From the NCBI GenBank assembly GCA_051294375.1, contig CM119269.1, positions 16,949,030-17,013,029 of the forward strand: DNA of 64,000 nucleotides, given 5' to 3'. The translations under genes were made by a program, and so were the position numbers. Below the pieces are notes generated by a model. It was not told the DNA's origin. It saw only the letters and a program-made list of their open reading frames with translations, and searched no databases. Of this stretch, positions 1 through 9,835 are shown piece after piece. How positions within the stretch are numbered: position 1 is the stretch's first letter; every line of letters begins with the position of its first letter. This DNA comes from Paraspadella gotoi (Eukaryota > Chaetognatha).

Positions 1-89
1 CTACGGGTCCTTGCTGGTCCTCTGCTCGCGTCCTGACTCGCGGTTGAAGTGCGTGCTCTCCGAATTAAGTCGAATGCTCCTTCTTTCTT

Positions 90-114
90 NNNNNNNNNNN
101 NNNNNNNNNNNNNN
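90..114. other. Assembly gap (25 N); similar short gaps elsewhere
   Basis: This is a run of 25 N, a size that usually marks a gap of arbitrary length. Other 25-N runs lie at 1765-1789, 11892-11916, 18591-18615 and 20982-21006. Runs of 10 and 13 N lie at 14297-14306 and 43641-43653. The 11892 gap ends the right arm of the palindrome, and the 20982 gap lies inside a GA tract. Confidence 0.95.
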
Positions 115-1127
115 TTTTTTCACTTCGTCGTTTCCTTTAGATCCCCGAGTTGATTCACTGATTGGAATTATTTGTTTTATGACAGGAGTTGCTTAATTAA
201 TGCTCGCAAGTTTTCTAGTCAATTGAAAAAAATTTTTCTAAATGCCTTAATTGTTCAAAATTATCCTAATTTTAAAGATAAATGCTGAAAATATAAATTA
301 TAGGTCTCAAACAACATCTTACTTTTTACCTCACTCTCGCTTAATTCCTTTTTTTTCTATTACTTAATCGATTTTGTTTTCTTTCATCCTTCTTTTCTTT
401 TCGTGAAACATTCAGTCTCAATTTTATAAATCCTCTGCTCTTTTTTTTTCAACTCTCGACCTTTTTTCTTTCTTCTCGACTTCCTATGAACTATTTTTTT
501 CATTTTTATCTTCAAAGCCCAGTTAATTGTGATTAATCCCTCTTTATTTTTTTTTTCAGTCTCATTTCCCCCCCTTCTTCATTCCTCCTTCCTTCCTTCA
601 TTCATTTTTTTTCCCAACCTGGAGCTCGAACGAAAGAGGGCGACCTTCCCGTCTGCTCTCTCCTTCCCGCGCCTCTCGGCAACGCCTCCTTCTCTCCCTC
701 CTCCTCCTCTCCCGCTCGATAGAGGCGCCTCCGTCGTAAGTCCTCTCGCGCCGAAAATGAGGAGCGATGCTCTTTTGTTGACGAATGAGAATTCGATGCT
801 GGGATTCGACCAAAGCGCCGCCTCTCGACTGAGGAGGGAACGAAGGGTCCGCTTCGACGAACGGGAAAGACGGTTCGAGGAAAGAAGGATCTGTTGGGAG
901 GACGAGAGGAATGTAATGAGAGCGGGGAGGAAGGGAGTCGAACGGATGAACATAGTATATATACGCGTGTTTATAAATATACGCGTGTTTATAAATATAT
1001 AAAGAAACTTAGAAAGAACAAATGCATTTATTTAAAAACATTAGTAATGAGTTGATTTAAACAAAGTTAAGACTCGGAAATATTCAATTAATTAAAAAGG
1101 TTTTTACAGATAACAAGATTGACAACT
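115..1127. other. No supportable gene; T-rich then GC-rich stretch
   Basis: Pyrimidine-rich sequence is followed by a more complex segment at about 610-950. An open frame at 757-951 on the plus strand starts MRSDALLLTNEN and is rich in Arg and Glu. A splice-donor-like GTAAGT occurs just before it at about 735. I see no homology and no consistent exon structure, so I do not call a gene. Confidence 0.5.
961..998. repeat. Two tandem copies of an 18-bp AT/CGCG unit
   Basis: The 18-bp unit ATACGCGTGTTTATAAAT occurs at 961-978 and 979-996 with a partial third start. It is a simple tandem duplication. Confidence 0.9.
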
Positions 1128-1154
1128 TCAAGCGCTTCCCTTCTCTTCTCGCCA

Positions 1155-1157
<3 letters not shown>

Positions 1158-1194
<37 letters not shown>
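1158..1194. repeat. (CT)n microsatellite
   Basis: This is an uninterrupted CT dinucleotide run of about 18 units. The long Ser/Leu or Arg/Glu reading frames over such tracts are artefacts. Confidence 0.97.
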
Positions 1195-1195
<1 letters not shown>

Positions 1196-1325
1196 AAAAA
1201 AGAGTGATGTAATAACAGAGCAGGATAAGAAAGATCCCTGTGACAGTGCTATGTCGGGCGTGAGGGGAGATCAAATACTCGAGTCTCACCGCGGGTTTGA
1301 TGACCTTGATTATGATAGCTGGAAA

Positions 1326-1665
1326 ATGGAGGGGGATAGGAGAGTAGACAATTGGAGAGAAAGAAAGGAAGGAGGAAGGTATAAATAGTGGCAAGAAGGA
1401 ATTAAAATAAAAAGGAGCAAAAAGAAAAAAAGAGAGAAAAAAAATAAGAAGGGAAGGTGCAAAGAAGCATGAAGAACAATGGGAAAGTGAGGAAAGGAAA
1501 GAGGGAGAAGGTATAAGTGACAAAGAAGAATATATAATATTATAAGAATCAAGAGAATAAGATGAAGAAGCCAATAAGAAAGGAGGGAAAGAAGGAATGC
1601 AGAAAAAATGGGCAATAGGAGGAAAGGAAAGAAGAAGAAGGAAAAGGTACGAAAAGATATTGACT
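1326..1665. repeat. 130-bp purine-rich tandem repeat, first array
   Basis: The purine-rich sequence repeats with a period of about 130 bp. The landmark AAGGAGCAAAAAG near 1412 recurs as AAGAATCAAGAG near 1544. The segment before it, about 1265-1330, matches 2605-2660, so this array and the one at 2655-3140 belong to the same duplicated sequence. No coding potential is apparent. Confidence 0.75.
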
Positions 1666-1799
1666 GCAAGATTTTCTAGCAAACTTACGTATTGCTACGT
1701 AAGTAAAACTGTCCCCATTTCCCGGGTCGGGAAGAAAGGCCAGTAAACAAATAATGATCGGAACNNNNNNNNNNNNNNNNNNNNNNNNNGTCTCTGTCA

Positions 1800-1846
1800 A
1801 TCTATCTTATCTTATCTATCTATCTATCTATCTATCTATGCATATG

Positions 1847-1893
<47 letters not shown>

Positions 1894-1957
1894 ATCTATA
1901 CCCTCTCTCTCTCTCCCTCTCTCCTCTCTCTCCTCTCTCTCCGAGTCTCTTCCTCTC

Positions 1958-1990
<33 letters not shown>

Positions 1991-2006
1991 TCTCTCTCCT
2001 TCTCTC
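1800..2006. repeat. (ATCT)n followed by (CT)n microsatellites
   Basis: ATCT tetranucleotides run to about 1893 with one interruption (GCATATGC near 1840). An interrupted CT tract follows to about 2000. Both are simple-sequence DNA. Confidence 0.95.
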
Positions 2007-2154
2007 CTTCCTGATTTTCTCTTCCCGAATGTTTTTTTTTGTTATTATCGCACAATCCATTTTCCCTTCGTCTTCCTCCTTCTACGTTTCCGTCAAAATA
2101 GTTTCCAGCAAAGAGTCTCACTCCTGCGCCATTCGAAGCCCTTTTTGCCTCCGC

Positions 2155-2230
2155 CGTCCGTCGCGTCGTCGTCGTCGTCGTCGCCTTTTGTCGTCGTCGC
2201 TTCGTCTCAGCCGTCGTCGCCGTCGTGGTA
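2155..2230. repeat. (CGT)n trinucleotide-rich tract
   Basis: Imperfect CGT/CGC triplets (TCGTCGTCGTCG) form a GC-rich stretch. The stretch reads as poly-Arg/Ser, or as poly-Thr on the other strand, in different frames. I see no evidence of a real protein. Confidence 0.85.
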
Positions 2231-2604
2231 GCCAAAAACTCTCGTAAAACGCGGTTCGACATCGAGCCCCAGGCGCTCGCACGACGCCGCAACGCTGCCG
2301 CCCGCGCCGCCGACGCGGCAGTTCGAAGTCTTCGTTTCTTGGTTTCGGTTGACGTTTGTTTTCTCTTATCTTCTTGTTGTTGTTTGTTGTTGTTCTCTTT
2401 TTTCCCGCGCTAGTTGTTGTCCGCTGGCGTCGTTTGGAATTCTTCCCATCGCCGGCGTAAGAGGCTCTTGAATGACCCTTGACGATTTGAGCTTTTTTCT
2501 TTTGGTTCTAATCGGTGAATTGTTGTTGTGGTCGTTGTTGCCCGAATGCCCTCGATGGACCGGAAATTGGCGCTGAATCCCGGCGAGATTCCGGCGAATT
2601 TCCG

Positions 2605-3221
2605 GCTGAGGGGATCAAATACTCGAGTCCACCCGGGGTTTTGACCTTGAAGATGAGCTGGAAAATGGAGGGGGAAGGAAGGAGTAGAAATTGGAGAGAA
2701 AGAAAGGAAGAGAGAAGGTAAAAGTGGCAAAGAAGGAAATTTAAAATAAAAAGAGCAAAAAGAAAAAAAGATGAGAAAAAACAAATAAGAAGAGGAAGGG
2801 CAAAAGAAAGGCATGAAGAATGGGGAAAGTGAGGGAAAGGAAAGGGGAAGGTATAAGTGACAAAGAAGAAATAAAATAAAAAGAACCAAAAAAGAAAAAA
2901 GACGAGAAAACAATAAGGAGGAAGGGAAAAAGAAAGGAATGCCAGAAAATTGGGAACAGTAGGAAACGGAAAGGGAGAAGGTAAAAGTAACAAAGAAGAA
3001 ATAAAATAAAAAGAATCAAAAAGAAAAAAGAATGAGAAAACAAATAAGAGAGGAAGGGAAAAAGAAAGGAATGCAAGAAAATGGGAAAAGGAGGAAAAGA
3101 AAGAAGAAAGAAGGAAAGGACGAAAGAATATATGAAATTTTTAGCAAAACCATTAGTCATGCTTAACGTCAGTAAAAATTCATTTCGTGAGGAGTAAACA
3201 AATAAATGAGTCGGAAAACCA
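2605..3221. repeat. 130-bp purine-rich tandem repeat, second array
   Basis: Landmarks AAGAGCAAAA (2751), AAGAACCAAA (2881) and AAGAATCAAA (3011) are spaced by exactly 130 bp twice, so at least three units are present. The units are rich in A and G and mark a minisatellite-like array. The left flank repeats the flank of the array at 1326-1665. Confidence 0.85.
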
Positions 3222-5720
3222 AAAGTGATACTTCGCAAAAAATCATAATGTGTAATTGAAAAATGGAAGGAAGAAGGAAGAGGAAGCCGTTTGAGGCGGA
3301 ATCAAGTTTTCCCTTGTCTGAATTAGCCGATGGGCTCTAATTTGGCGCTGAAAATAAGCACACCCCACCGCCAACAAAAAAAACAACCCAATCAGTCAAT
3401 ATTTTTTTTTAATTTATAAATGGTCTTCCTGTCTTTATGTGGCTTTTTGTGTCTTCAAATAATCCGAGCCCCGATTTTAACACGGACGGCCTCAAAGTTT
3501 GCCTGCGAATTTGGCGCCCTTTGAAACAAAAGCATATAAAATTATAGATATTATTCACTTATATATGCCCAATACGCAAGACGGTGAAGATTCTAACCAG
3601 TTATTCACTTCCGCTCCGTTCATGCCACAATTACAAATTTATCGCAGTAATATGTAAAGGAAATCAGAAACTTGATTCCCAAACGAAAATTCCATTTAGG
3701 ATGAAAGTGACTCATGTTCCACGGGATATTTTCAACTTTATACTTTCTTTTCAACGAAAAAAACTTCGCCACTTCCCCAAGATTCCCCCTCTAAATATTT
3801 TTCTATTTCGGAAGAAAAAACGATATCGTGATTTCATCAATCGTCGCTATTTCCCACTCTCGCGCCTTTCTCGCCACTTCCCACTTCCCCATTCCCATTC
3901 CCCACTTCTCCACTTCAGGCCATCTTCTTTATCAGTTTCTCCTCGTCTCTTATCTTTGACTTCCCTCGTTTCTCCTCTTCCACTTCTTCTCCGTGTGTTA
4001 TGCTATTGAACTTTAAATTATTTCCATGCTCATCTTTATTTAAACCTTTTTATTCTATAGTACTATTATCGGTCGGTCTTGTCCGTCCGTCGTCGATTGT
4101 CCCACTTACGTAAAAATTCATAATAGATTGGGTTGCTGCATTTGTTAGTAAGACAGAAATAAGAAACAAAATCTAAGGGAGTGCTAGGCCACGTTTCAGA
4201 AATACTAAAAAACTATAAAAATACAAGACGAAATTCCGATGCAGTGCGTGAATAAAATACAGCGGGCTTAAGAAAGTTATATGTACGATCGATGTCATTT
4301 TTCGGTCTCTATCCTTTCATCTCTTTCTCTTTTTTCTCCTTTTTTTGCCTCCGCAATTCTTCATGAACTAGCGTTCTCCCTTAAATTGAAATTGGTAACA
4401 CCTAAATATAAAAATTATCCATTCTAATTTAATAATAAGGCTATGTTGCCATGATATTTAATCTCTATTTCCTCTTCCTTCTCTCATCTCTAACAGACCT
4501 TTCACTTGGAATTGTTCCCGATCCCATCAAAAATTTAAACCATCCGAAGCGTATAGAAATTTTTTAAGAGAAAGGAAGAAAGGAAAGAGATTGAGAGAAA
4601 GAGAGGTAAGAGAGAGAGAGAGAGAGAGAGAAGCAGTAGATGAAGAGGCTAGAGGAGAGAGAGAGAGAGGAGAGAGAGAAGAGAAGAGGAGAGAGAGAGG
4701 AGAGAGAGAGAGAACGCAGACAGGACAGACAGACAGCAACGGGTTGGAGGGAAAAAAAAGGAAGGGAATAATTCTTTCCGAGTAACCAATTTCCGCAAAT
4801 AGATCTCTTCGCGCTCGCTTCTCTCCTCTCTCTCCTCCTCTCTCCTCTCTCTTTTTCTCTCGTCTCTTCTCTCAGTCAGTCTCTCATCTCCTCTCTCTCT
4901 CTCTCGTTCTCTCTGCTACTCTCTCTTCTCTCGATGCATAAGATAGATTTTCATGTATTTAGGCATCGAAATATACGTATCATTCTCATGTTTACATTTC
5001 TTATTCTTAAAATTGCGCAACCAGTTAGAGTTTAGGTTAGTAAAGATAAGGTTAGAAGGTAGGGGTTAGGATTTGAATTATAAATTTGTCATTAGTGGGA
5101 CGAGAGAGTAGAGAGAGAGAGAGTAGATGAGAGAGAGAAGAGGAGAGAGAGAAGAGGAGAGAGAGAGAGAGAGAGAGGAGGAGAGAGAGAGAAGACCACA
5201 GGCTGTCCTACAATAAAGTAGCTCTTAATTTAAATTTAAATTAAGAGATCTAAATTCTAGATATAATTTTATTTGATATTGTAAATCAGATTTTTTCGAT
5301 TTCATTCGTCCCATCGTCACTTCCGTTCTTTTTTTTCCCCAAACCCAGTCAACAATATCCCGCAGTATCCACCCACACGCCACGAAGTTCACCTGTACTA
5401 CCAAGCGATCCCCATCCATTCAAGTCAACCCAGCCCACCCTCACCTTCCTCACCATCAATGTTCCACGCCCTTCTTCCACGGTCCTTCCGAAGCTGAGCG
5501 CTCTCCAAACTTCCGGTTGATCGCGTCTGTAAAAAGGAAGACGCCACCCGCCGGCCATAAACCGCCCGACCACATGGATGGGTAGTTGCCGTTGAGGGTG
5601 AAGGAGGAGGAGGGAGGAGGAAGAGGAGGACAAATGCGAGTGCTGGAAGCGCGTAATGGAGGAGGACTTCATCGTTATATAAATAACGCGGGGAAAGTGA
5701 CGAAACGGAGCGCAGGAATG

Positions 5721-5755
<35 letters not shown>

Positions 5756-5825
5756 AAGGAGAGGGAGAGAGACAGAGGAGAAGAGAGAGGGAGAGGGAGG
5801 AGAGAACGAACACGAGAACAGAGAG
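3222..5825 (+). repeat. Tandem duplication of about 2.5 kb, copy A
   Basis: Sequence starting near AAAAGTGATACTTCGCAAAA recurs in the same order at 5831-8336. Shared landmarks include the segments at about 3290/5890, 4130/6700, 4385/6944 and 5300/7840. The copies differ by many short indels. Both end in a GAAGGAGGAGG-type tract followed by GA repeats. I find no conserved open frame across the copies. Confidence 0.9.
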
Positions 5826-5830
5826 AGAGA

Positions 5831-7152
5831 AAAAGTGATACTTCGCAAAAAATATAATGTGAAATTGAAAAATGGAGGAAGAGGAAGAGGAAGCGTTGAG
5901 GCGGAATCAAGTTCTTGTCTGAATTAGCCGATGGCCTCTAATTTGGCCTGAAAATAAGCACAAAAAAAAAAAACAACCCAATCAGTCAATTTTTTTTTAA
6001 ATTTATAAATGGTCTTCCTTCTTTATGTGGCTTTTTGTCTTCAAATAATCGAGCCCCGATTTACACGGACGGCCTCAAAGTTCGCCTCGCGAATTTCGCG
6101 CCCCTTGAAAACAGAAAGCATATATAATTATAATATTATAATATTATATATGCCAATGCAAAGACGGTGAAGATTCAAAGTTCATTCCACTCCGCTCCGT
6201 TCACCCCATAAAAATTTATCGATCAAATGTAAGGAAATCACGAAACTTGATTCCACACGAAAATTCCATTTAGATGAAAAATGACTCACGTTCCAACGGG
6301 ATTTTTCAACTTTATACTTTTTTCAACGAAAAGAAATTCGCCCACTCCCCAAGATCCCCCCCTTCTAAATAATTTTTTTTCTATTCGGAAGAAAAAAACG
6401 ATATCGTGATTTCATCATCGTCGCCATTTCCCACTCTCGCCTTTTCCCACTTCCCACTTCCCACTTCCCACTTCCCACTTCCCACTTCCCGGCCTCTTCT
6501 TTCAGTTTCTCCCTCGTCTCTTCATCTCTTGACTTCCCTCCTTTCTCTCTTCCCACTTCTTCTCCGTTTGTTATTGCTATTAACTTTACATTTTTCCATG
6601 CCTCATCTTATCTTTAACCTTTTTATCTATAAGTCACTCTTCGGTCGGTCTGTCCGTCCGTCGGTCGATCTGTCCCACTTACGTTAAAAATGCATATAGT
6701 TGGTTGCTCATTTGTTAAAACAGAAAAAAAACATCAAATCTAAGGGACTGCTAGCGCCACCTTCAGGAAATCCTAAAACTATAAAAAATACAAGACCAAA
6801 TTCCGATGCAGTGCGTGACATAAATACACGGGCTAAGAAAGTTATTGTAGTCATGGTCATTTTTCTCTCTCTTTTCTCATCTACTTTCTCTTTTTTCCCC
6901 TTTTTTCTCCGCATATTCTTCCAAACTACGTCTTCCTCCTTAAATGAAATTGGTACAACCAATATAAAAATTATCCATTCCATTTAATAATATAAGCTAT
7001 GTTGCCCCTGATATTTACACTCTATGTTCCTCTTCCTTCTCTCATCTCTACAACCTTTCACTTGGAATTCGTTCCCGATTCCATAAAATTTAAACCAACC
7101 GAAGCGTATAGAAATTTAAGAGAAGAAAAGAAGAAAGAAAGAGATGAGAAAG

Positions 7153-7194
<42 letters not shown>

Positions 7195-7701
7195 TGATAG
7201 AGAGAGAGGAGAGAGAGGAGAGGAGAGAGAAGGAGAGAGAGGAGAGAGAGAGAGAGAGGAGAGAGAACGAACAGGACAGACAGACAGAACATGACGGGTG
7301 GACGGGAAAAAAAAGGAAAGGGAATAAATTCTTTCCGATAACCAACAGTTCCGAATATAGATCTCCTTCGCGCCTCGCTTCATCTCTTCTCTCTCTTCTC
7401 CTCTCCTTTCTCCCTTCTCTTCTCTGCAGTCTCGTCTCTCTCTCTCTCTCGTCTCTCTCTACTCGATCTCTCATCTTCTCGATGCATAGATAATTTTACA
7501 TGTAATTTAGGATCGAAATATACGTTCATTCTCATGTTTTACATTTTTATTCTTAAAATTTTTCGCAAACCCAGTTAAGGATGTTAGGTTATAAAGATAA
7601 GGTTTAGAGGTATGGTTATGGGAATTTGTATTATAATTTGTATTCAGTGGGAAGGAGAGGAGAGAGAGAGAGAGATGAGAGAGAGCGAGAGGAGAGAGAG
7701 A

Positions 7702-7756
<55 letters not shown>

Positions 7757-8257
7757 AGGCCTGTCCACAATAACGTAGCTTATTTAAATTTAAATTAAAT
7801 CTAAATTTAGATATAATTTATTGATAATTTTTAAATCAGTTTTTTCGATTTCATTCCGTCCCATCGTCACTTCCGTTCTTTTTTCCCCAAACCCAGTCAA
7901 CAATATCCCGCAGTATCCACCCACGAAGCTTCACCCTGTACTACCAAGCGATCCCCATCCATTCAATCCACCCAGCCCCACCCTCACCCTTCCTCACCAT
8001 CAAATCCACGCCCTTCTTCCACGGTCCTTCCGAGCTGAGCGTCTCTCCAACTTCCGGTTGATCGCGTCTGTAAAGGAAGACGCCACCCGCCGCCGAGTAA
8101 CCGCCCGACCACTGGATGGCGTAGTTGCCGTTGAGGATGAAGGAGGAGGAGGAGGAGGAAGAGGAGGACAATCGAAGTGCTGGAAGCGGTAATGGAGGAG
8201 GAACTTCATCGTTATATAGAGGAGAAGCGATAGGAGGAATGGAGAGAGAGAGAGAGA

Positions 8258-8325
<68 letters not shown>

Positions 8326-8336
8326 CAGAGAAACCT
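5831..8336 (+). repeat. Tandem duplication of about 2.5 kb, copy B
   Basis: This is the direct copy of 3222-5825, in the same order and orientation, and it starts with the same AAAAGTGATACTTCGC landmark. Its last 380 bp (from about 7960) is also matched in inverted orientation by about 11600-11891, so that part exists three times. GA tracts at about 7160-7265, 7660-7755 and 8240-8335 punctuate it. Confidence 0.9.
6444..6490. repeat. Heptanucleotide TTCCCAC tandem repeat, six units
   Basis: Six perfect TTCCCAC units occur at 6444-6485 with a partial seventh. The matching position in copy A (about 3872-3915) has only degenerate units, so the array differs between the two copies. Confidence 0.9.
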
Positions 8337-9590
8337 AGAAAAAAAAATCATTTGAACTTCGACAGGTTTATTTTGACATGTGAAAGGAAAAGACAAATAC
8401 AATCCAGGAATCAAAATAAAAATATCTTACACGCAAATAACTTAATATCAGTCGAGAGACAATAATCAACTGAATAACCGCAAGGCGGGAAAATCGGCGA
8501 ATCCCAAAAAAATGAGCGACGAAAACTCCAGACAGAATGACAGAAAGAAAGACAAACAAACAGACAGACAGAGAGTCCTCCGGTTTTCTTCCCTTATTTA
8601 CCCAAGTAATTTTTGCTGGGGCGTCGTTCCGTGGCGTTGAATCTACAGGCGTTGGAGGGGATTTTCATCAAAGTGTTATAACCGAGTTTGAATTCCGCGC
8701 TCGGGGGAAAACTTCGCTGGATCCTTTGGCAGTGTTCCCTTCTCGGGCTGAAGGGAGGAATGGAAGTGGGGAAAGGGATTACATTTTATACCATAGAGAG
8801 AGAGAGAGAGAGAGAGAGAGCGTTTTCCGGTTCGATCCCAAGGCGATTTTTCCATAGATCCTTCTTTCTCCAGATTCTGTTGCTATTTTTAGAATTCTGT
8901 AAGGAATCAGGAATATACTTAGCTTTGAATAATTGATAAAAAGCCAAAGTTTCGATGTCTTGGCTTCGCTCCCCGAATCCCCGCCCTCAATGAGCCACCG
9001 GGTCACAACTGAAAAAGTCATGCTTATAGGCGGGGTGAACCTAGGCAATGCCCGACTACATGCCCCCCAGATTGTAACCCACCCTGCACTGCTTCCAGTG
9101 GAGGGAGGGGAGCAATCTTCGGCTCGTCCATGGGCCTGGAATCAGAAGGTTGGAATACGCTCAAAAGGATGGGCTCACCAGTGGATATGGCGCTAAGTGG
9201 GCAGAAGATGACTATCCGTAACTTCTATAACCCCCTTTAGTAGCTATGGAACGGGTCCTGGGCTTGGAACCAGGCTTGAGGGTTCGCCACACCCCCAAGG
9301 CAGCTTACGGCCGTCCTCACTCTTCCCACAGGGTAGGTACCGGGTTGGGATAGAACCCGGTACCTAGTGGTCATGAGCTGATGGCTTTACTCAATGAGCC
9401 ACCGGGTCACAACTGAAAAAGTCATGCTTATAGGCGGGGTGAACCTAGGCAATGCCCGACTACAGTATTTTATTCCGTTTTTCAACTCATAGTTAAATTA
9501 TTTCTTTTTTAATTATTTGTATGAGCTGAGCGCTTCAAAAACTGCTGTCTTCCTTTGAGCAGCAAAGATACTACTTTTTCAATCTCTGAG
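7960..9590 (+). repeat. Left arm of a large imperfect palindrome
   Basis: This arm is the reverse complement of about 9840-11891. Matching landmarks, read left to right here and right to left there, are ATCCACCCAGCCCCACCCTC (about 7966 and 11870), the region around 8403 and 11285, GGATCC at 8718 and 10932, and the SINE-like units. The arms have many short indels and the right arm is longer. Confidence 0.9.
8933..9478 (-). repeat. SINE-like unit with tRNA-type Pol III promoter boxes
   Basis: On the minus strand TGGCTCATTGAG (9401-9390) fits the A box, and GGTTCTATCCC (9357-9347) fits the B-box consensus GGTTCNANNCC. The two are separated by 32 nt, as in a tRNA. A second B-box-like GGTTCCAAGCCC lies near 9265. 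A segment of about 75 bp beginning TGTAGTCGGGCATTGCC occurs at both ends of the unit (about 9466-9390 and 9062-8990), which suggests a dimeric or tandem element. No complete tRNA cloverleaf is evident. Confidence 0.6.
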
Positions 9591-9835
9591 AGAGAGAGAG
9601 AGAGACGGAGATTGAAGGAGAGACGAGAGAGACGATTTTGAGAGAGAACCAACCATGGATGGAAAAATTTTGGAAAAATTGAAAGAAAGAAAGAAAGAAA
9701 AGAAAGAAAGATAAAATACAATACGAAAGAAAAGAAAGAAAGAAAAGAAAGAAAGCTGAGAAGACAGAGAGAGAAGAGAGAGAGGAGAGAGATGACGAGA
9801 TGAGAGATATGATGAGAGAGAGAGAGAGACGAGAG
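9591..9835. repeat. Palindrome centre: GA and AAAG tracts
   Basis: The 245 bp between the arms is GA-rich with (GAAA)n and a short non-repeat core. This would be the loop of the fold-back. Confidence 0.8.

Noticed and set aside
4527-8355. Many open frames of Ser/Leu or Arg/Glu repeats
   Set aside because: They are translations of GA/CT microsatellites in all frames and have no independent coding signal.
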